Assembly: GCF_020463795.1 (NCBI RefSeq)
Contig: NZ_CP080025.1
Location: 1,181,001-1,245,000, forward strand
Direction: 5' to 3'
DNA: 64,000 nt
From: Echinicola marina
GTDB taxonomy: Bacteria; Bacteroidota; Bacteroidia; Cytophagales; Cyclobacteriaceae
The translations under genes were made by a program, and so were the position numbers. The notes beneath the pieces are model-generated. The model was not told where the DNA came from and ran no database searches. It saw only the letters and a list, made by a program, of their open reading frames with translations. This document shows positions 44,021-53,596 of the stretch, piece by piece; the stretch's first letter is position 1, and the number at the start of each line of letters is the position of its first letter.

Positions 44021-46840
44021 ATGAATGAGACTACTGCTTTGAATAAGACTTCCATAGAAGATCTTGACCCCAAAGAATATATAATTATTAAGAATGCTAA
44101 GGTTAACAACCTTAAAAGTTTAAGTGTGGCTATTCCCAGAAATAAATTGGTGGTAGTCACAGGCCTTTCTGGATCTGGAAAATCCTCCTTGGCATTTGAT
44201 ACCCTATTTGCTGAAGGCCAAAGAATGTATGTGGAAAGTCTTAGTTCCTATGCTAGACAATTTTTAGGCAGGATGGAAAAACCAGATGTGGAATACATCA
44301 AAGGAGTTTCTCCGGCCATTGCCATACAGCAAAAAGTCACCACCAAAAACCCTCGCTCCACAGTAGGAACTACCACGGAAATCTATGATTACCTGAAATT
44401 ATTATTCAGCCGAATTGGCAAAACCTTTTCCCCTATCAGCGGAGAGGAAGTCAAGCACAATACGGTAACTGATGTGGTGGACTATATTCACAGCTTTGAG
44501 GAAGGAGATAAGGTGATGATCAGCTGTCCACTTCAGATCAGCGAGGGGAGAAGCATCAAGAAAGAGTTGGAAGTACTATTACAAAAGGGGTTTACCAGAA
44601 TCTTGATAGATGGAGATGCTCATTTTGTGGAAGACCTTTTAGAAGAAGATAAAACTCCCAATGGCCAGATTGAAATTCTCATCGACCGGGCCATGATCCA
44701 AAAAGAAGACGAGGATAACCAATTCAGGATAGCAGATAGCGTTCAGACAGCGTTCTTTGAAGGTCATGGTGAATGTATTGTGGTAGTCCCTCATAAAACA
44801 AAGAAAAAATTCAGTGATAAATTTGAAATGGACGGCATGTCATTCGAATTACCCACAGTCAATTTCTTTAGCTTTAACAACCCTTATGGCGCCTGCAAAA
44901 AGTGCGAGGGATTCGGTTCTGTACTTGGCATAGACCCGGACTTGGTCATTCCTGACAAATCCCTTTCCATCTATGAGGGAGCCATTGCACCATGGAGAGG
45001 AGAAACCACTAAAAAATGGGCAGAACCCCTGATCAAAAATGGAATCCAATTCGACTTCCCCATCCACAGGCCTTATGAGGAATTAGACAAAGAGCATAAA
45101 GCACTTCTGTGGAAAGGGAACAGTTATTTCAAAGGCCTTGATGCATTTTTCGAACACCTGCAAAGCAAAACACATAAAATCCAATATAGGGTAATGCTGT
45201 CCAGGTTTAGAGGACGCACGACCTGCCCTGACTGTAAAGGCACTAGGCTCAGAAAGGATGCATCCTATGTAAAAATCAACGATCATTCTATCACTGATAT
45301 CGTTTTAATGCCTATAGAAAAAGCATTGGACTTTTTCCAAAACCTCCAATTAAGTGATTCTGAGACAAAAACCGCCAACAGGCTTTTGAAAGAGATCTTG
45401 AACCGACTGGAGTATATTGACAAAGTCGGATTGGGTTACCTCACCTTAAACCGACTCACTTCCACCTTATCTGGGGGCGAATACCAAAGAATCAAATTGG
45501 CCACATCCCTCGGAAGTGCCTTAGTGGGATCCATGTATATATTGGATGAACCTAGTATAGGTTTGCACCCTAGAGATACTGATCGACTCATCTCTGTACT
45601 AAAATCCTTGAGGGACTTGGGCAATACCGTCATCGTAGTGGAGCATGAAGAAAAAATCATGAAAGCAGCTGATGAAATCATCGACATTGGCCCAGATGCA
45701 GGTGTTAATGGTGGAGAATTGGTATTCCAAGGCGACTTACAGGAATTATTGGTCCATGGAAAGACTTACACAGCCAAATACCTCAAGGGAGAAGAAAAAA
45801 TCAATATCAAAACTGGCAACAGAAAGTGGAAGGATAAAATCGTCATCAATGGCGCCAGAGAAAACAACTTAAAAAACATCAATGTATCCATCCCACTAAA
45901 CACCCTTACCTGTATCACAGGGGTCAGCGGCTCAGGAAAATCCACCTTGATCAAAAAAGTCCTTTATCCTGCACTGGGAAAGACTTTGGGAACAGTCATC
46001 GATGAAACAGGAAAATTTGATAAACTAAGTGGCGACTATAAATCCATTGGCCAAGTGGAATTTGTGGACCAAAATCCAATTGGAAAATCCTCTCGCTCCA
46101 ATCCTGTCACCTATGTCAAAGCATATGATGCCATAAGAAGCCTCTTTGCCGAAATGGGCATCTCCAAACAGCGCGGCTATAAACCTGCTTTTTTTAGCTT
46201 CAATGTAGATGGCGGCAGATGTGAAGCCTGCCAGGGAGAAGGAACCCAAAAGATCGAAATGCAGTTTATGGCAGATATCTTCCTGACCTGCGAATCCTGT
46301 AAGGGCAAGCGTTTCAAAAATGAAATACTGGATGTCACCTATAAGGACAAGAACATTGCCGATGTCCTGGATATGACCATTGACGAGGCAATGACTTTCT
46401 TCGAAGGGAAAAACGCCATTATCAACAGACTCCAACCTCTTCAAGAAGTAGGATTGGGCTATATTGGCCTTGGACAGTCCTCTAACACCCTTAGTGGTGG
46501 AGAAGCACAGCGGGTAAAATTGGCCTCATTCCTTGGAAAAAGCCAAGGTAAGAGCAAAGATCATATCCTTTTTATCTTTGATGAACCTACTACAGGGCTC
46601 CACTTCCATGATATCAAAAAGTTGCTCCATTCCATCAATGCCCTGATCGAAGAAGGCCACTCAGTAATCATCATCGAACATAATACCGAAGTGATTAAAT
46701 CTGCAGACTGGGTGATCGACCTGGGACCAGAAGGTGGTAAAAGAGGTGGACATATCACTTTTGAGGGAACCCCTGAGGTACTCAAAGAATTGAAAGACAA
46801 CTACACCGCCAAATACCTTAGGGAATCCTTTATGGATTGA
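44021..46840 (+). CDS. uvrA: Excinuclease ABC subunit A
   Basis: UvrA, the damage-recognition ATPase of nucleotide excision repair, 939 residues. Two ABC modules with Walker A GLSGSGKSSLAFDTLFAEGQ and GVSGSGKSTLIKKVL, signatures LSGGEYQRIKLA and LSGGEAQRVKLA, and the second zinc module CEACQGEG...CESCKGKR are intact. In the first zinc module the usual leading CPxCG is replaced by EMDGM (44825-44839), leaving only CKKC; CPDCKG occurs later. This looks like the Bacteroidetes UvrA paralogue class, so a second uvrA may exist elsewhere. Confidence 0.95.
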   Translation: MNETTALNKTSIEDLDPKEYIIIKNAKVNNLKSLSVAIPRNKLVVVTGLSGSGKSSLAFDTLFAEGQRMYVESLSSYARQFLGRMEKPDVEYIKGVSPAIAIQQKVTTKNPRSTVGTTTEIYDYLKLLFSRIGKTFSPISGEEVKHNTVTDVVDYIHSFEEGDKVMISCPLQISEGRSIKKELEVLLQKGFTRILIDGDAHFVEDLLEEDKTPNGQIEILIDRAMIQKEDEDNQFRIADSVQTAFFEGHGECIVVVPHKTKKKFSDKFEMDGMSFELPTVNFFSFNNPYGACKKCEGFGSVLGIDPDLVIPDKSLSIYEGAIAPWRGETTKKWAEPLIKNGIQFDFPIHRPYEELDKEHKALLWKGNSYFKGLDAFFEHLQSKTHKIQYRVMLSRFRGRTTCPDCKGTRLRKDASYVKINDHSITDIVLMPIEKALDFFQNLQLSDSETKTANRLLKEILNRLEYIDKVGLGYLTLNRLTSTLSGGEYQRIKLATSLGSALVGSMYILDEPSIGLHPRDTDRLISVLKSLRDLGNTVIVVEHEEKIMKAADEIIDIGPDAGVNGGELVFQGDLQELLVHGKTYTAKYLKGEEKINIKTGNRKWKDKIVINGARENNLKNINVSIPLNTLTCITGVSGSGKSTLIKKVLYPALGKTLGTVIDETGKFDKLSGDYKSIGQVEFVDQNPIGKSSRSNPVTYVKAYDAIRSLFAEMGISKQRGYKPAFFSFNVDGGRCEACQGEGTQKIEMQFMADIFLTCESCKGKRFKNEILDVTYKDKNIADVLDMTIDEAMTFFEGKNAIINRLQPLQEVGLGYIGLGQSSNTLSGGEAQRVKLASFLGKSQGKSKDHILFIFDEPTTGLHFHDIKKLLHSINALIEEGHSVIIIEHNTEVIKSADWVIDLGPEGGKRGGHITFEGTPEVLKELKDNYTAKYLRESFMD

Positions 46841-46862
46841 ATTTCCATCCTAGCTCCAAAAA

Positions 46863-46896
46863 CCAATGCCCATAGAAACTTTTCTATGGGCATTGG
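46863..46896 (+). terminator. uvrA terminator hairpin
   Basis: CCAATGCCCATAGAA (46863-46877) pairs with TTCTATGGGCATTGG (46882-46896), a 15-bp perfect stem with a four-base loop, 23 bases after the uvrA stop. The following T tract is weak. Confidence 0.75.
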
Positions 46897-46946
46897 AGTT
46901 ATTATAGCTATTCATTACAATCAAAACCGCATTCTTTACAAGAAAA

Positions 46947-47993
46947 ATGAGAAATATTTTCTATCTCCTATTTTTAAGCATTATCGCCAGTACACTTATC
47001 AGCTCATGCCAATCACCTAAAGCCCATGAAATCACCACTCCTTTGGGCTGGGAAATAGTCGATACCCCAACCAAAAGCTCAATCAGGGGTTTATGCCCAC
47101 TTACTGAAGACATTGCTTGGGCGACCGGATCCAATGGCCTATGGATGCTGACTGTTGACGGCGGCAAAACATGGGAACATGGTGTAATAGACGGACTTGA
47201 CACGGTGGATTTCAGGGATATTGAAGCATTTAATGCAAAGACAGCCATTGCAATATCCGCAGGACAACCTGCAGTCATCTACAGAACCAGCAATGCTGGG
47301 AAAACTTGGAAGAAAACTTATGAAGGTCCAAAAGAAGCTTTCTTGGACGGCTTATCCTTTGATGACGACAAGAAAGGCTTTGTTTATGGCGACCCAGTAA
47401 ATGGTAAACTAATGGTACTGCAAACCTTTAATGGCGGAAAGTCCTGGATAACGCTAAGTACCACCCCTGAACTAGCAAAAGGTGAAGCCGGCTTTGCCGC
47501 AAGCGGTTCAGGAATCCTAACGGACAATGATAAAATCTGGATTGCCTCTGGAGGAACCAAAAGCCAAGTTTATTATTCAGAAAATGCAGGTGTAGACTGG
47601 ACAAACTTCCCAGTTCCTATCATACAGGGAGAAGCTTCGCAAGGAATATTTTCCATGTCCTTCATCAAAGAAGGGACCTTAGTAGCCGTTGGAGGAGATT
47701 ACAAAAAACCAGACGATCGCAATAAAAACATTGCACTATCAATAGACCATGGTAAAACTTGGAAATCACCTACCGGGAAGGGACCATCTGGCTACCGTTC
47801 CGGAGTAGCTTATTTCCCAAAAGAAGGATGGTTGATCGCAGTAGGCACCAATGGAAGTGATTACTCCACCGACGGCGGAAATAACTGGGCCAAATTTTCT
47901 GACCAAGGACCCCATGCCGTTAAACTTTCAAAAAATGAAGGAACTATATGGATATCTGGAGCTGATGGAATGATAGGAAAAATAAAATACTAG
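46947..47993 (+). CDS. Ycf48-like beta-propeller lipoprotein
   Basis: A 348-residue secreted lipoprotein (lipobox LISSC near residue 21). Repeated motifs TVDGGKTWEHG, TSNAGKTWKKT, TFNGGKSWITL, SENAGVDWTNF, SIDHGKTWKSP and STDGGNNWAKF are BNR/sialidase-type repeats arranged as a seven-blade Ycf48/YCF48-like propeller. Related proteins are often annotated as oxidoreductases without evidence. Probably a surface or periplasmic binding protein. Confidence 0.82.
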   Translation: MRNIFYLLFLSIIASTLISSCQSPKAHEITTPLGWEIVDTPTKSSIRGLCPLTEDIAWATGSNGLWMLTVDGGKTWEHGVIDGLDTVDFRDIEAFNAKTAIAISAGQPAVIYRTSNAGKTWKKTYEGPKEAFLDGLSFDDDKKGFVYGDPVNGKLMVLQTFNGGKSWITLSTTPELAKGEAGFAASGSGILTDNDKIWIASGGTKSQVYYSENAGVDWTNFPVPIIQGEASQGIFSMSFIKEGTLVAVGGDYKKPDDRNKNIALSIDHGKTWKSPTGKGPSGYRSGVAYFPKEGWLIAVGTNGSDYSTDGGNNWAKFSDQGPHAVKLSKNEGTIWISGADGMIGKIKY

Positions 47994-48141
47994 GCTATTT
48001 TTTCTCTCCCGGAACATTAAAATAGGTTCAATTACTGTTGAGTACAGCAGTTTTTTTATTATATTAGGTAGCTTAAGGCATGAAACAGTATCCTAATCCT
48101 CTAGGAGTCTACAGTAAACGAAAAGACCTAAATAACCCAAA

Positions 48142-48876
48142 ATGTTCGAGATCATTCCATCTATCTATATCATAAATGGGAAGTGTATCCGCTTGAAAAG
48201 AGGAGACTTTACCACGGAGAAGGTTATTTCTCATAATCCACTTGAAATTGCTCAGAAATTTGAGAATAGTGGGCTGGAAAGATTGCACTTGGTTGATCTA
48301 GATGGGGCCAGAAGAGGAGAACCAAAAAATTACCACATACTTAATATCATAGCTGGATATACGAACCTAAAAATTGACTATACTGGTGGCTTATATACAG
48401 ATGGGGATGTAATCAAGGTTTTTGAAAATGGAGCAAAAACCATCACCGCCTCTACTGCTGCAGTAAAAAGCCCTGAAAAATTTGCCCAATGGCTGATGTC
48501 ATACGGAAGGGAAAAAATCAATATGGCTGCTGATACTGACCCAAAAGACTATAAAATCAAAATCGCTGGATGGCAAAAAAACACTAATATTGACCTTTTC
48601 GATCAGGTACAATATTTTTATGACAGGGGACTTAAATACCTCAAATGTTCTGATATCACCCGAGATGGTGTCTTGGAAGGACCAAACTTAAGCTTATATG
48701 AGGAAATGGTAAAAAGATTCCCTGATCTTCATGTAGTCGCTAGCGGTGGAGTCCGAAATATAGCCGACCTCAGAAGATTAAGAGACCTTGGTCTTCGTGG
48801 TGCCGTAATCGGTTCTGCATTTTATGAAGGAAAAATCAAGCTTGAAGACCTAAAAGAGTTTGTTATTACCGTCTAA
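48142..48876 (+). CDS. HisA-like TIM-barrel protein lacking the catalytic Asp
   Basis: A 244-residue (beta-alpha)8 barrel clearly related to HisA (ProFAR isomerase). The N-terminus is IIPSIYIINGKCIRLKRGD where HisA has PAIDI; Tyr9 replaces the catalytic general-base Asp. The first phosphate loop is also changed (DYTGGLYTDGD in place of the GGGI pattern), while AADTD (second catalytic Asp), SDITRDGVLEGPN and the second phosphate loop ASGGVRNIADL remain. No other his gene is near. It is likely a paralogue with a different or lost activity, not the histidine enzyme. Confidence 0.8.
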   Translation: MFEIIPSIYIINGKCIRLKRGDFTTEKVISHNPLEIAQKFENSGLERLHLVDLDGARRGEPKNYHILNIIAGYTNLKIDYTGGLYTDGDVIKVFENGAKTITASTAAVKSPEKFAQWLMSYGREKINMAADTDPKDYKIKIAGWQKNTNIDLFDQVQYFYDRGLKYLKCSDITRDGVLEGPNLSLYEEMVKRFPDLHVVASGGVRNIADLRRLRDLGLRGAVIGSAFYEGKIKLEDLKEFVITV

Positions 48877-48904
48877 CCATCCAATTTCCATTACCTACAA
48901 AAAA

Positions 48905-48931
48905 ATAAGGAGACAAAATTTGCCTCCTTAT
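48905..48931. terminator. Hairpin after HisA-like gene
   Basis: ATAAGGAG (48905-48912) pairs with CTCCTTAT (48924-48931), and the inner bases can extend the stem. It sits between convergent genes and may serve both. Confidence 0.6.
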
Positions 48932-48972
48932 CTTGGGTTATTGTTAATTGTAAAACTAATTGGGTTCAAATT

Positions 48973-49332
48973 TTAATCCTCCTTAAACCTATCCATAATA
49001 TATATGAACAAATTAAAAGACAATGTGGACATTTCTTCCTGATCTACCTCTTTTTCACCTGAGGCTTTATATATGGGGTTTTCTTTCACTTCTTTTACCG
49101 AAGAAGACTTGGCCTTATTCGAAATGGAAACCCTTTCAGGCTTATACTCTTCAGAAGAAAAATTTTCTACACTTTCTACCGAATTTAGCGATTCATCACT
49201 TGACCTACCAGGTCTTCTGTCACAATCCCTAAGTTCTTGAGCACCAACCTCCACATTATATAGAGCAGCAACAGCTATACCTGCTATTACAGACTTATAC
49301 GATTGTGGTAGAATTTGGCTTATATTAAACAT
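48973..49332 (-). CDS. Hypothetical protein, Ser/Glu-rich
   Basis: A 119-residue protein. The N-terminus SVIAGIAVAALYNVEVGAQ could be a weak signal peptide ending at GAQ-E; the middle (SSDESLNSVESVENFSSEEY) is Ser/Glu-rich and probably disordered. No family recognised. Convergent with the HisA-like gene and divergent from csaA. Confidence 0.5.
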   Translation of the reverse strand: MFNISQILPQSYKSVIAGIAVAALYNVEVGAQELRDCDRRPGRSSDESLNSVESVENFSSEEYKPERVSISNKAKSSSVKEVKENPIYKASGEKEVDQEEMSTLSFNLFIYIMDRFKED

Positions 49333-49410
49333 TATAAAATTTTCTTTTAATAATTTTTATCTTGCCCTTAATTGGTTTAAGATTTTCAAATATACAAATT
49401 ATTCAAAAAG

Positions 49411-49746
49411 ATGCAAACGATTCAGTTTTCTGATTTCCAAAAGGTTGATATAAGAATTGGCACCATTACAAAAGCAGAAGTTTTCCAAGAAGCAAAAAGA
49501 CCCGCCTACAAGCTGATGGTGGACCTGGGAGAGCTTGGAATCAAAAAATCCTCTGCACAAATTACAGAAAATTATAATCCTGAAAGCTTAGTTGGGAAGC
49601 AAGTCATATGTATTTGCAATTTCCCTCCAAAGCAAATAGCCAATATCATGTCTGAAGTACTGGTGACAGGGTTTCATGATGAAAACGGATATATAACCTT
49701 GGCCACCTCCGATTTAAATGTTCCAAACGGAGCAAAGCTCTATTAA
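49411..49746 (+). CDS. csaA: tRNA-binding protein CsaA
   Basis: A 111-residue OB-fold tRNA-binding protein. [40 protein letters not shown] and [11 protein letters not shown] match CsaA, a dimeric protein that binds tRNA and was also described as an export-related chaperone. Length is typical. Followed after 50 bases by murF-alr on the same strand. Confidence 0.9.
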   Translation: MQTIQFSDFQKVDIRIGTITKAEVFQEAKRPAYKLMVDLGELGIKKSSAQITENYNPESLVGKQVICICNFPPKQIANIMSEVLVTGFHDENGYITLATSDLNVPNGAKLY

Positions 49747-49796
49747 CTTTAAGATAGGTTTTTCTAAATATTTGGCATCTTCAATCATCAAACAAA

Positions 49797-52259
49797 ATGA
49801 TCAAAGCTATAACAGCTCAAACGCTTCCCTCTATTATTAATGGTCAATTTATCCAAGAAAAAAACGACTTGACCATCAAGGAGGTATTGACAGATTCTAG
49901 AAAGATCATTAGTGGCAAAGAAACTGTCTTTGTGGCCTTGAAAGGCTTCAAGGTAAACGGACAAGACTATCTTGAAGATGCCTATAGGCTAGGAGTACGC
50001 AATTTTGTCGTTCAAGAAAAAACAAGCTTCTCCAAACTAGAACATGCCAATATCCTTTTGGTCCCCAATACCGCCGAAGCCCTGCAGGCACTGGCCCAGT
50101 ATAATCGCGTGCAATTCTCTAGGCCAGTGATCGGAATTACTGGAAGCAATGGCAAAACCATTGTTAAGGAATGGCTGGGACAGCTGCTATCCCAAAAATT
50201 CCATGTGGCCAAAAGCCCCAAAAGCTATAACAGCCAAATTGGCGTACCTCTATCTATTTTTATGATTGAGCAGCAACATCAAGCTGCAATCCTGGAAGCG
50301 GGTATTTCCAGGCCAGGTGAAATGAGCAAACTGGAAAAAATGATCAAACCAAGTATGGGCATTTTCACAAATATTGGCACTGCCCATGCGGAGGGTTTTC
50401 AGAACCAAAGAGAAAAATTAAAGGAAAAGTTATTGCTTTTCAAAGATGCTCAGTATATCATTTACCGAAAGGACCAAAAAACAGTTCACAATGCTATGCT
50501 TGAACACTTTGACATGGACAGACTCATATCATGGTCCGAAATACCTGGAGCAGACTATACACTTTCGACGAAAAGAAATCATTCCACTAGTAAGATCACG
50601 TTGATCAAGCCTGACATGGGCCTGTATACCTTTGAAACTAGTTTTACTGATGAGGCCTCGTTGGAGAACCTGCGCCATGCCATAGTTGCAGGTCTTGTAT
50701 TAGGCATGACAGAAAAAGACATTCAAGCATGCCTGCCCCAACTGAACACTGTGGAAATGAGGCTTACGCTAAAATCCGGACTTCATCAATGTTTATTGAT
50801 AGATGATACTTATAATAATGATTTGGCCGGATTGGATATTGCTTTGGAGTTTTTACAAAATCAAAGGCCAAAAAAAAGAAAAATACTGATCCTATCAGAC
50901 CTATTACAGGCCGGAAAGTCAGCAAGTGTTTACAAAAAAGTCAGGGAGCTAATCCAACACAATAAGCTGGACCTCCTTATTGCTGTCGGTAAGGAAATAA
51001 AAGAACTAGAGCACAATCCCCCATGTGAAAGCCTGTTTTTTGGGAACACCGCAGAATTACTTTCTGCTTTACCCAGTATAGCATTCAACAATGACCTCAT
51101 CCTTATCAAAGGAGCCCGGGCATTTGCTTTTGAACAGGTAGTAAACGCCCTACAGGCCAAGCTTCATGGAACTGTCCTGGAAATTAACCTGAATGCCTTG
51201 AGAAGGAACTTTACATTCTATAAGGAACAGATCAAACCGGCCACTAAAATAATGGTCATGGTGAAAGCTTTTGCCTATGGTGGTGGAGCCACTGAAATCG
51301 CCCATCATTTGGAACAACTCAAAGCAGACTATTTAGCAGTAGCCTATACGGACGAAGGTGTTTCTCTAAAAGAAGACAAAATCAAATTACCGATAATGGT
51401 CCTCAATCCTGCCCCAGAATCATTTGGCAATCTGATTAAGTACAATCTGGAACCCGTTGTATATAGCCTTTCTTTCTTTGAACAACTGGGAAGATTCTGC
51501 CAAAACCAGTCTGCTGTTTTAAACATCCACTTGGACTTGGACACTGGCATGCACCGTTTAGGTTTTGACCAAGAAGACCTCGAAACATTAAAAGATCTGA
51601 TCAGCGCATATCCAGAGTTGAGAATCGCAAGCCTTTACACCCATCTTGTAGGTGCGGACGAAAGTATCCATGAAGATTTTTCACTGGAACAAATTCACCG
51701 TTTCAAACTTATGGGAGAGGCACTAAAAGAAGACTTAGGCTATAAACCAATGATGCATGCACTCAACTCAGCAGGTATACTTCGCTACCCGACTCATCAA
51801 TTTGATATGGTACGGTTGGGAATAGGGCTATATGGTGTGGAAGTAAATGGTCTGCATGAAACAGCCTTACAGCCTGTAAGCATTCTAAAAACTACCATCT
51901 CGCAAATAAAACACCTCAAAAAGGGTCAAACTGTGGGCTATAGCAGAAAAGGTTTGATGCAAAGAGATGGTAAAATTGCCACCATAGCCATTGGCTATGC
52001 AGATGGTTATGACCGTCGGTTTAGCAATGGTGTAGGCAAGGTCATGATCAATGGACAAATGGCTCCGATAATAGGCAATATCTGTATGGACATGTCTATG
52101 GTAGATATCACGGATATTGATGCAGCAGAGGGGGATGAAGTCATTATTTATGGAAATGGCCTATCTCTAAAAGAACAAGCAAATGCCATAGGCACCATCC
52201 CCTATGAACTACTTACCAATATAAGTGACCGGGTCAAACGCACCTATTTTCTCGACTAG
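49797..52259 (+). CDS. Bifunctional MurF / alanine racemase
   Basis: An 820-residue fusion. The first ~455 residues form UDP-MurNAc-tripeptide:D-Ala-D-Ala ligase, with the ATP site GITGSNGKTIVKEWL and SYNSQIGVPLSIF, then EAGISRPGEM. The last ~365 are PLP-dependent alanine racemase, starting at EINLNALRRNF with the PLP Lys in VMVKAFAYGGG, and later AIGYADGYDRRF and GNICMDMSMVDIT. It supplies D-Ala and uses D-Ala-D-Ala in peptidoglycan synthesis. This fusion is known across Bacteroidetes. Its stop and that of convergent wecB share the palindrome CTAG at 52256-52259. Confidence 0.95.
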   Translation: MIKAITAQTLPSIINGQFIQEKNDLTIKEVLTDSRKIISGKETVFVALKGFKVNGQDYLEDAYRLGVRNFVVQEKTSFSKLEHANILLVPNTAEALQALAQYNRVQFSRPVIGITGSNGKTIVKEWLGQLLSQKFHVAKSPKSYNSQIGVPLSIFMIEQQHQAAILEAGISRPGEMSKLEKMIKPSMGIFTNIGTAHAEGFQNQREKLKEKLLLFKDAQYIIYRKDQKTVHNAMLEHFDMDRLISWSEIPGADYTLSTKRNHSTSKITLIKPDMGLYTFETSFTDEASLENLRHAIVAGLVLGMTEKDIQACLPQLNTVEMRLTLKSGLHQCLLIDDTYNNDLAGLDIALEFLQNQRPKKRKILILSDLLQAGKSASVYKKVRELIQHNKLDLLIAVGKEIKELEHNPPCESLFFGNTAELLSALPSIAFNNDLILIKGARAFAFEQVVNALQAKLHGTVLEINLNALRRNFTFYKEQIKPATKIMVMVKAFAYGGGATEIAHHLEQLKADYLAVAYTDEGVSLKEDKIKLPIMVLNPAPESFGNLIKYNLEPVVYSLSFFEQLGRFCQNQSAVLNIHLDLDTGMHRLGFDQEDLETLKDLISAYPELRIASLYTHLVGADESIHEDFSLEQIHRFKLMGEALKEDLGYKPMMHALNSAGILRYPTHQFDMVRLGIGLYGVEVNGLHETALQPVSILKTTISQIKHLKKGQTVGYSRKGLMQRDGKIATIAIGYADGYDRRFSNGVGKVMINGQMAPIIGNICMDMSMVDITDIDAAEGDEVIIYGNGLSLKEQANAIGTIPYELLTNISDRVKRTYFLD

Positions 52260-53350
52260 CCATAGATTTCCTGGAGTTTTTCCACGATTCTTACAGCTGT
52301 CTTACCATCCCAAAGCGGGATTCCTTGATATTCCTTCCAAGCACCTGTCTTCAATCTATCTAAATAAGGCTGAAGATTGGAAGGATCTGTTCCCACCAGT
52401 TCATTGGTGCCCAATGCTATTGTCTCAGGTCTTTCGGTATTGTCCCTTAGAGTCAAACAAGGCACATTCATTACAGAAGCTTCCTCTGTGATCCCTCCAG
52501 AATCAGTAATAACAGCTTTGGCATTTTTGACAAGATAGTTAAACTCCAGATAGGAAAGCGGATCCGCGTAATGAAGCCTTTCATGCTTTATCCCCAATTT
52601 TTGAAGCACTTTAGCCGTTCTTGGATGGACAGGAAATATGATCGGATAGTCTCCTGCTCCAGCAATTAATGCTTCCATCATCGCTTTCAGTTTACCCTCC
52701 TCATCCACATTTGCAGGCCTGTGCATGGTCAAGACAAAATAAGACTTGGGAGCTAAATTCCTTAAATATGCTTCAGAAGGCGGTGTTAACTGATCCATTT
52801 TATGTAGTAATGTATCTATCATCGTATTACCCACAAAATGGATCCTATCCTCCCCCACTCCTGATTTTTGTAGGTTTTCATTTGCCAATTCAGAAGTGGT
52901 GAAAAAATGATCAGTAATACTATCTGTTACAATCCTATTGATCTCCTCTGGCATGCTCATATCTCCAGACCTAATCCCTCCTTCAACATGTACTACCGGT
53001 ATGAGAAGCTTTTTTGAAGTAATGGAGCAGGCCAAAGTAGAGGTTACATCTCCTACCACCAAAACCACATCCGGTCGGTTTGCCCCCAATTCCTTTTCAA
53101 ATCCAATCATAATTGCTGCAGTCTGCTCTGCTTGCGAACCGCCTCCTGCACCTAAATTGGAATCTGGATTAGGAATCTCCAATTGCTCAAAAAAATCTCC
53201 AGACATTTTACGGTCATAATGCTGTCCGGTATGGACAAGCCTATAGTCTATGGGCTCTCCCGCTTCCTTTCTATGTCGTATAGCATGGATTATAGGAGCA
53301 ACTTTCATAAAATTTGGCCTTGCCCCAGCCACTAAGGTTATATTCAGCAT
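52256..53350 (-). CDS. wecB: UDP-N-acetylglucosamine 2-epimerase (non-hydrolysing)
   Basis: A 364-residue WecB/MnaA enzyme that interconverts UDP-GlcNAc and UDP-ManNAc for polysaccharide synthesis. The fold and site segments are VAGARPNFMKVAPII, VHTGQHYDRKMSGDFFEQL, VVGDVTSTLACS, HVEGGIRSGDMSMPEEINR, HRPANVD and VITDSGGITEEA. Full length. Alone between murF-alr and the Wzi pair, but functionally linked to the capsule genes. Confidence 0.95.
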   Translation of the reverse strand: MLNITLVAGARPNFMKVAPIIHAIRHRKEAGEPIDYRLVHTGQHYDRKMSGDFFEQLEIPNPDSNLGAGGGSQAEQTAAIMIGFEKELGANRPDVVLVVGDVTSTLACSITSKKLLIPVVHVEGGIRSGDMSMPEEINRIVTDSITDHFFTTSELANENLQKSGVGEDRIHFVGNTMIDTLLHKMDQLTPPSEAYLRNLAPKSYFVLTMHRPANVDEEGKLKAMMEALIAGAGDYPIIFPVHPRTAKVLQKLGIKHERLHYADPLSYLEFNYLVKNAKAVITDSGGITEEASVMNVPCLTLRDNTERPETIALGTNELVGTDPSNLQPYLDRLKTGAWKEYQGIPLWDGKTAVRIVEKLQEIYG

Positions 53351-53596
53351 GATAATATTTCAGAATTTATTTGCACACAAGGCAATGCTTGATGTTATGA
53401 AAGCGAATATACACATTCTTTGCCTTCACTAAAAAACGAACATTATATCAATCTTCTCCTCTCCATAGATTGAGCAAAACCTTAATTTCCTTTATTTTAT
53501 CTTATATTTGTGGCACTACTAAATACCAAAATATAATTTTAACTATATCAGGTATTTATTAAGTATATAAGTTTAAAAAACCATCTAAATTACCAC

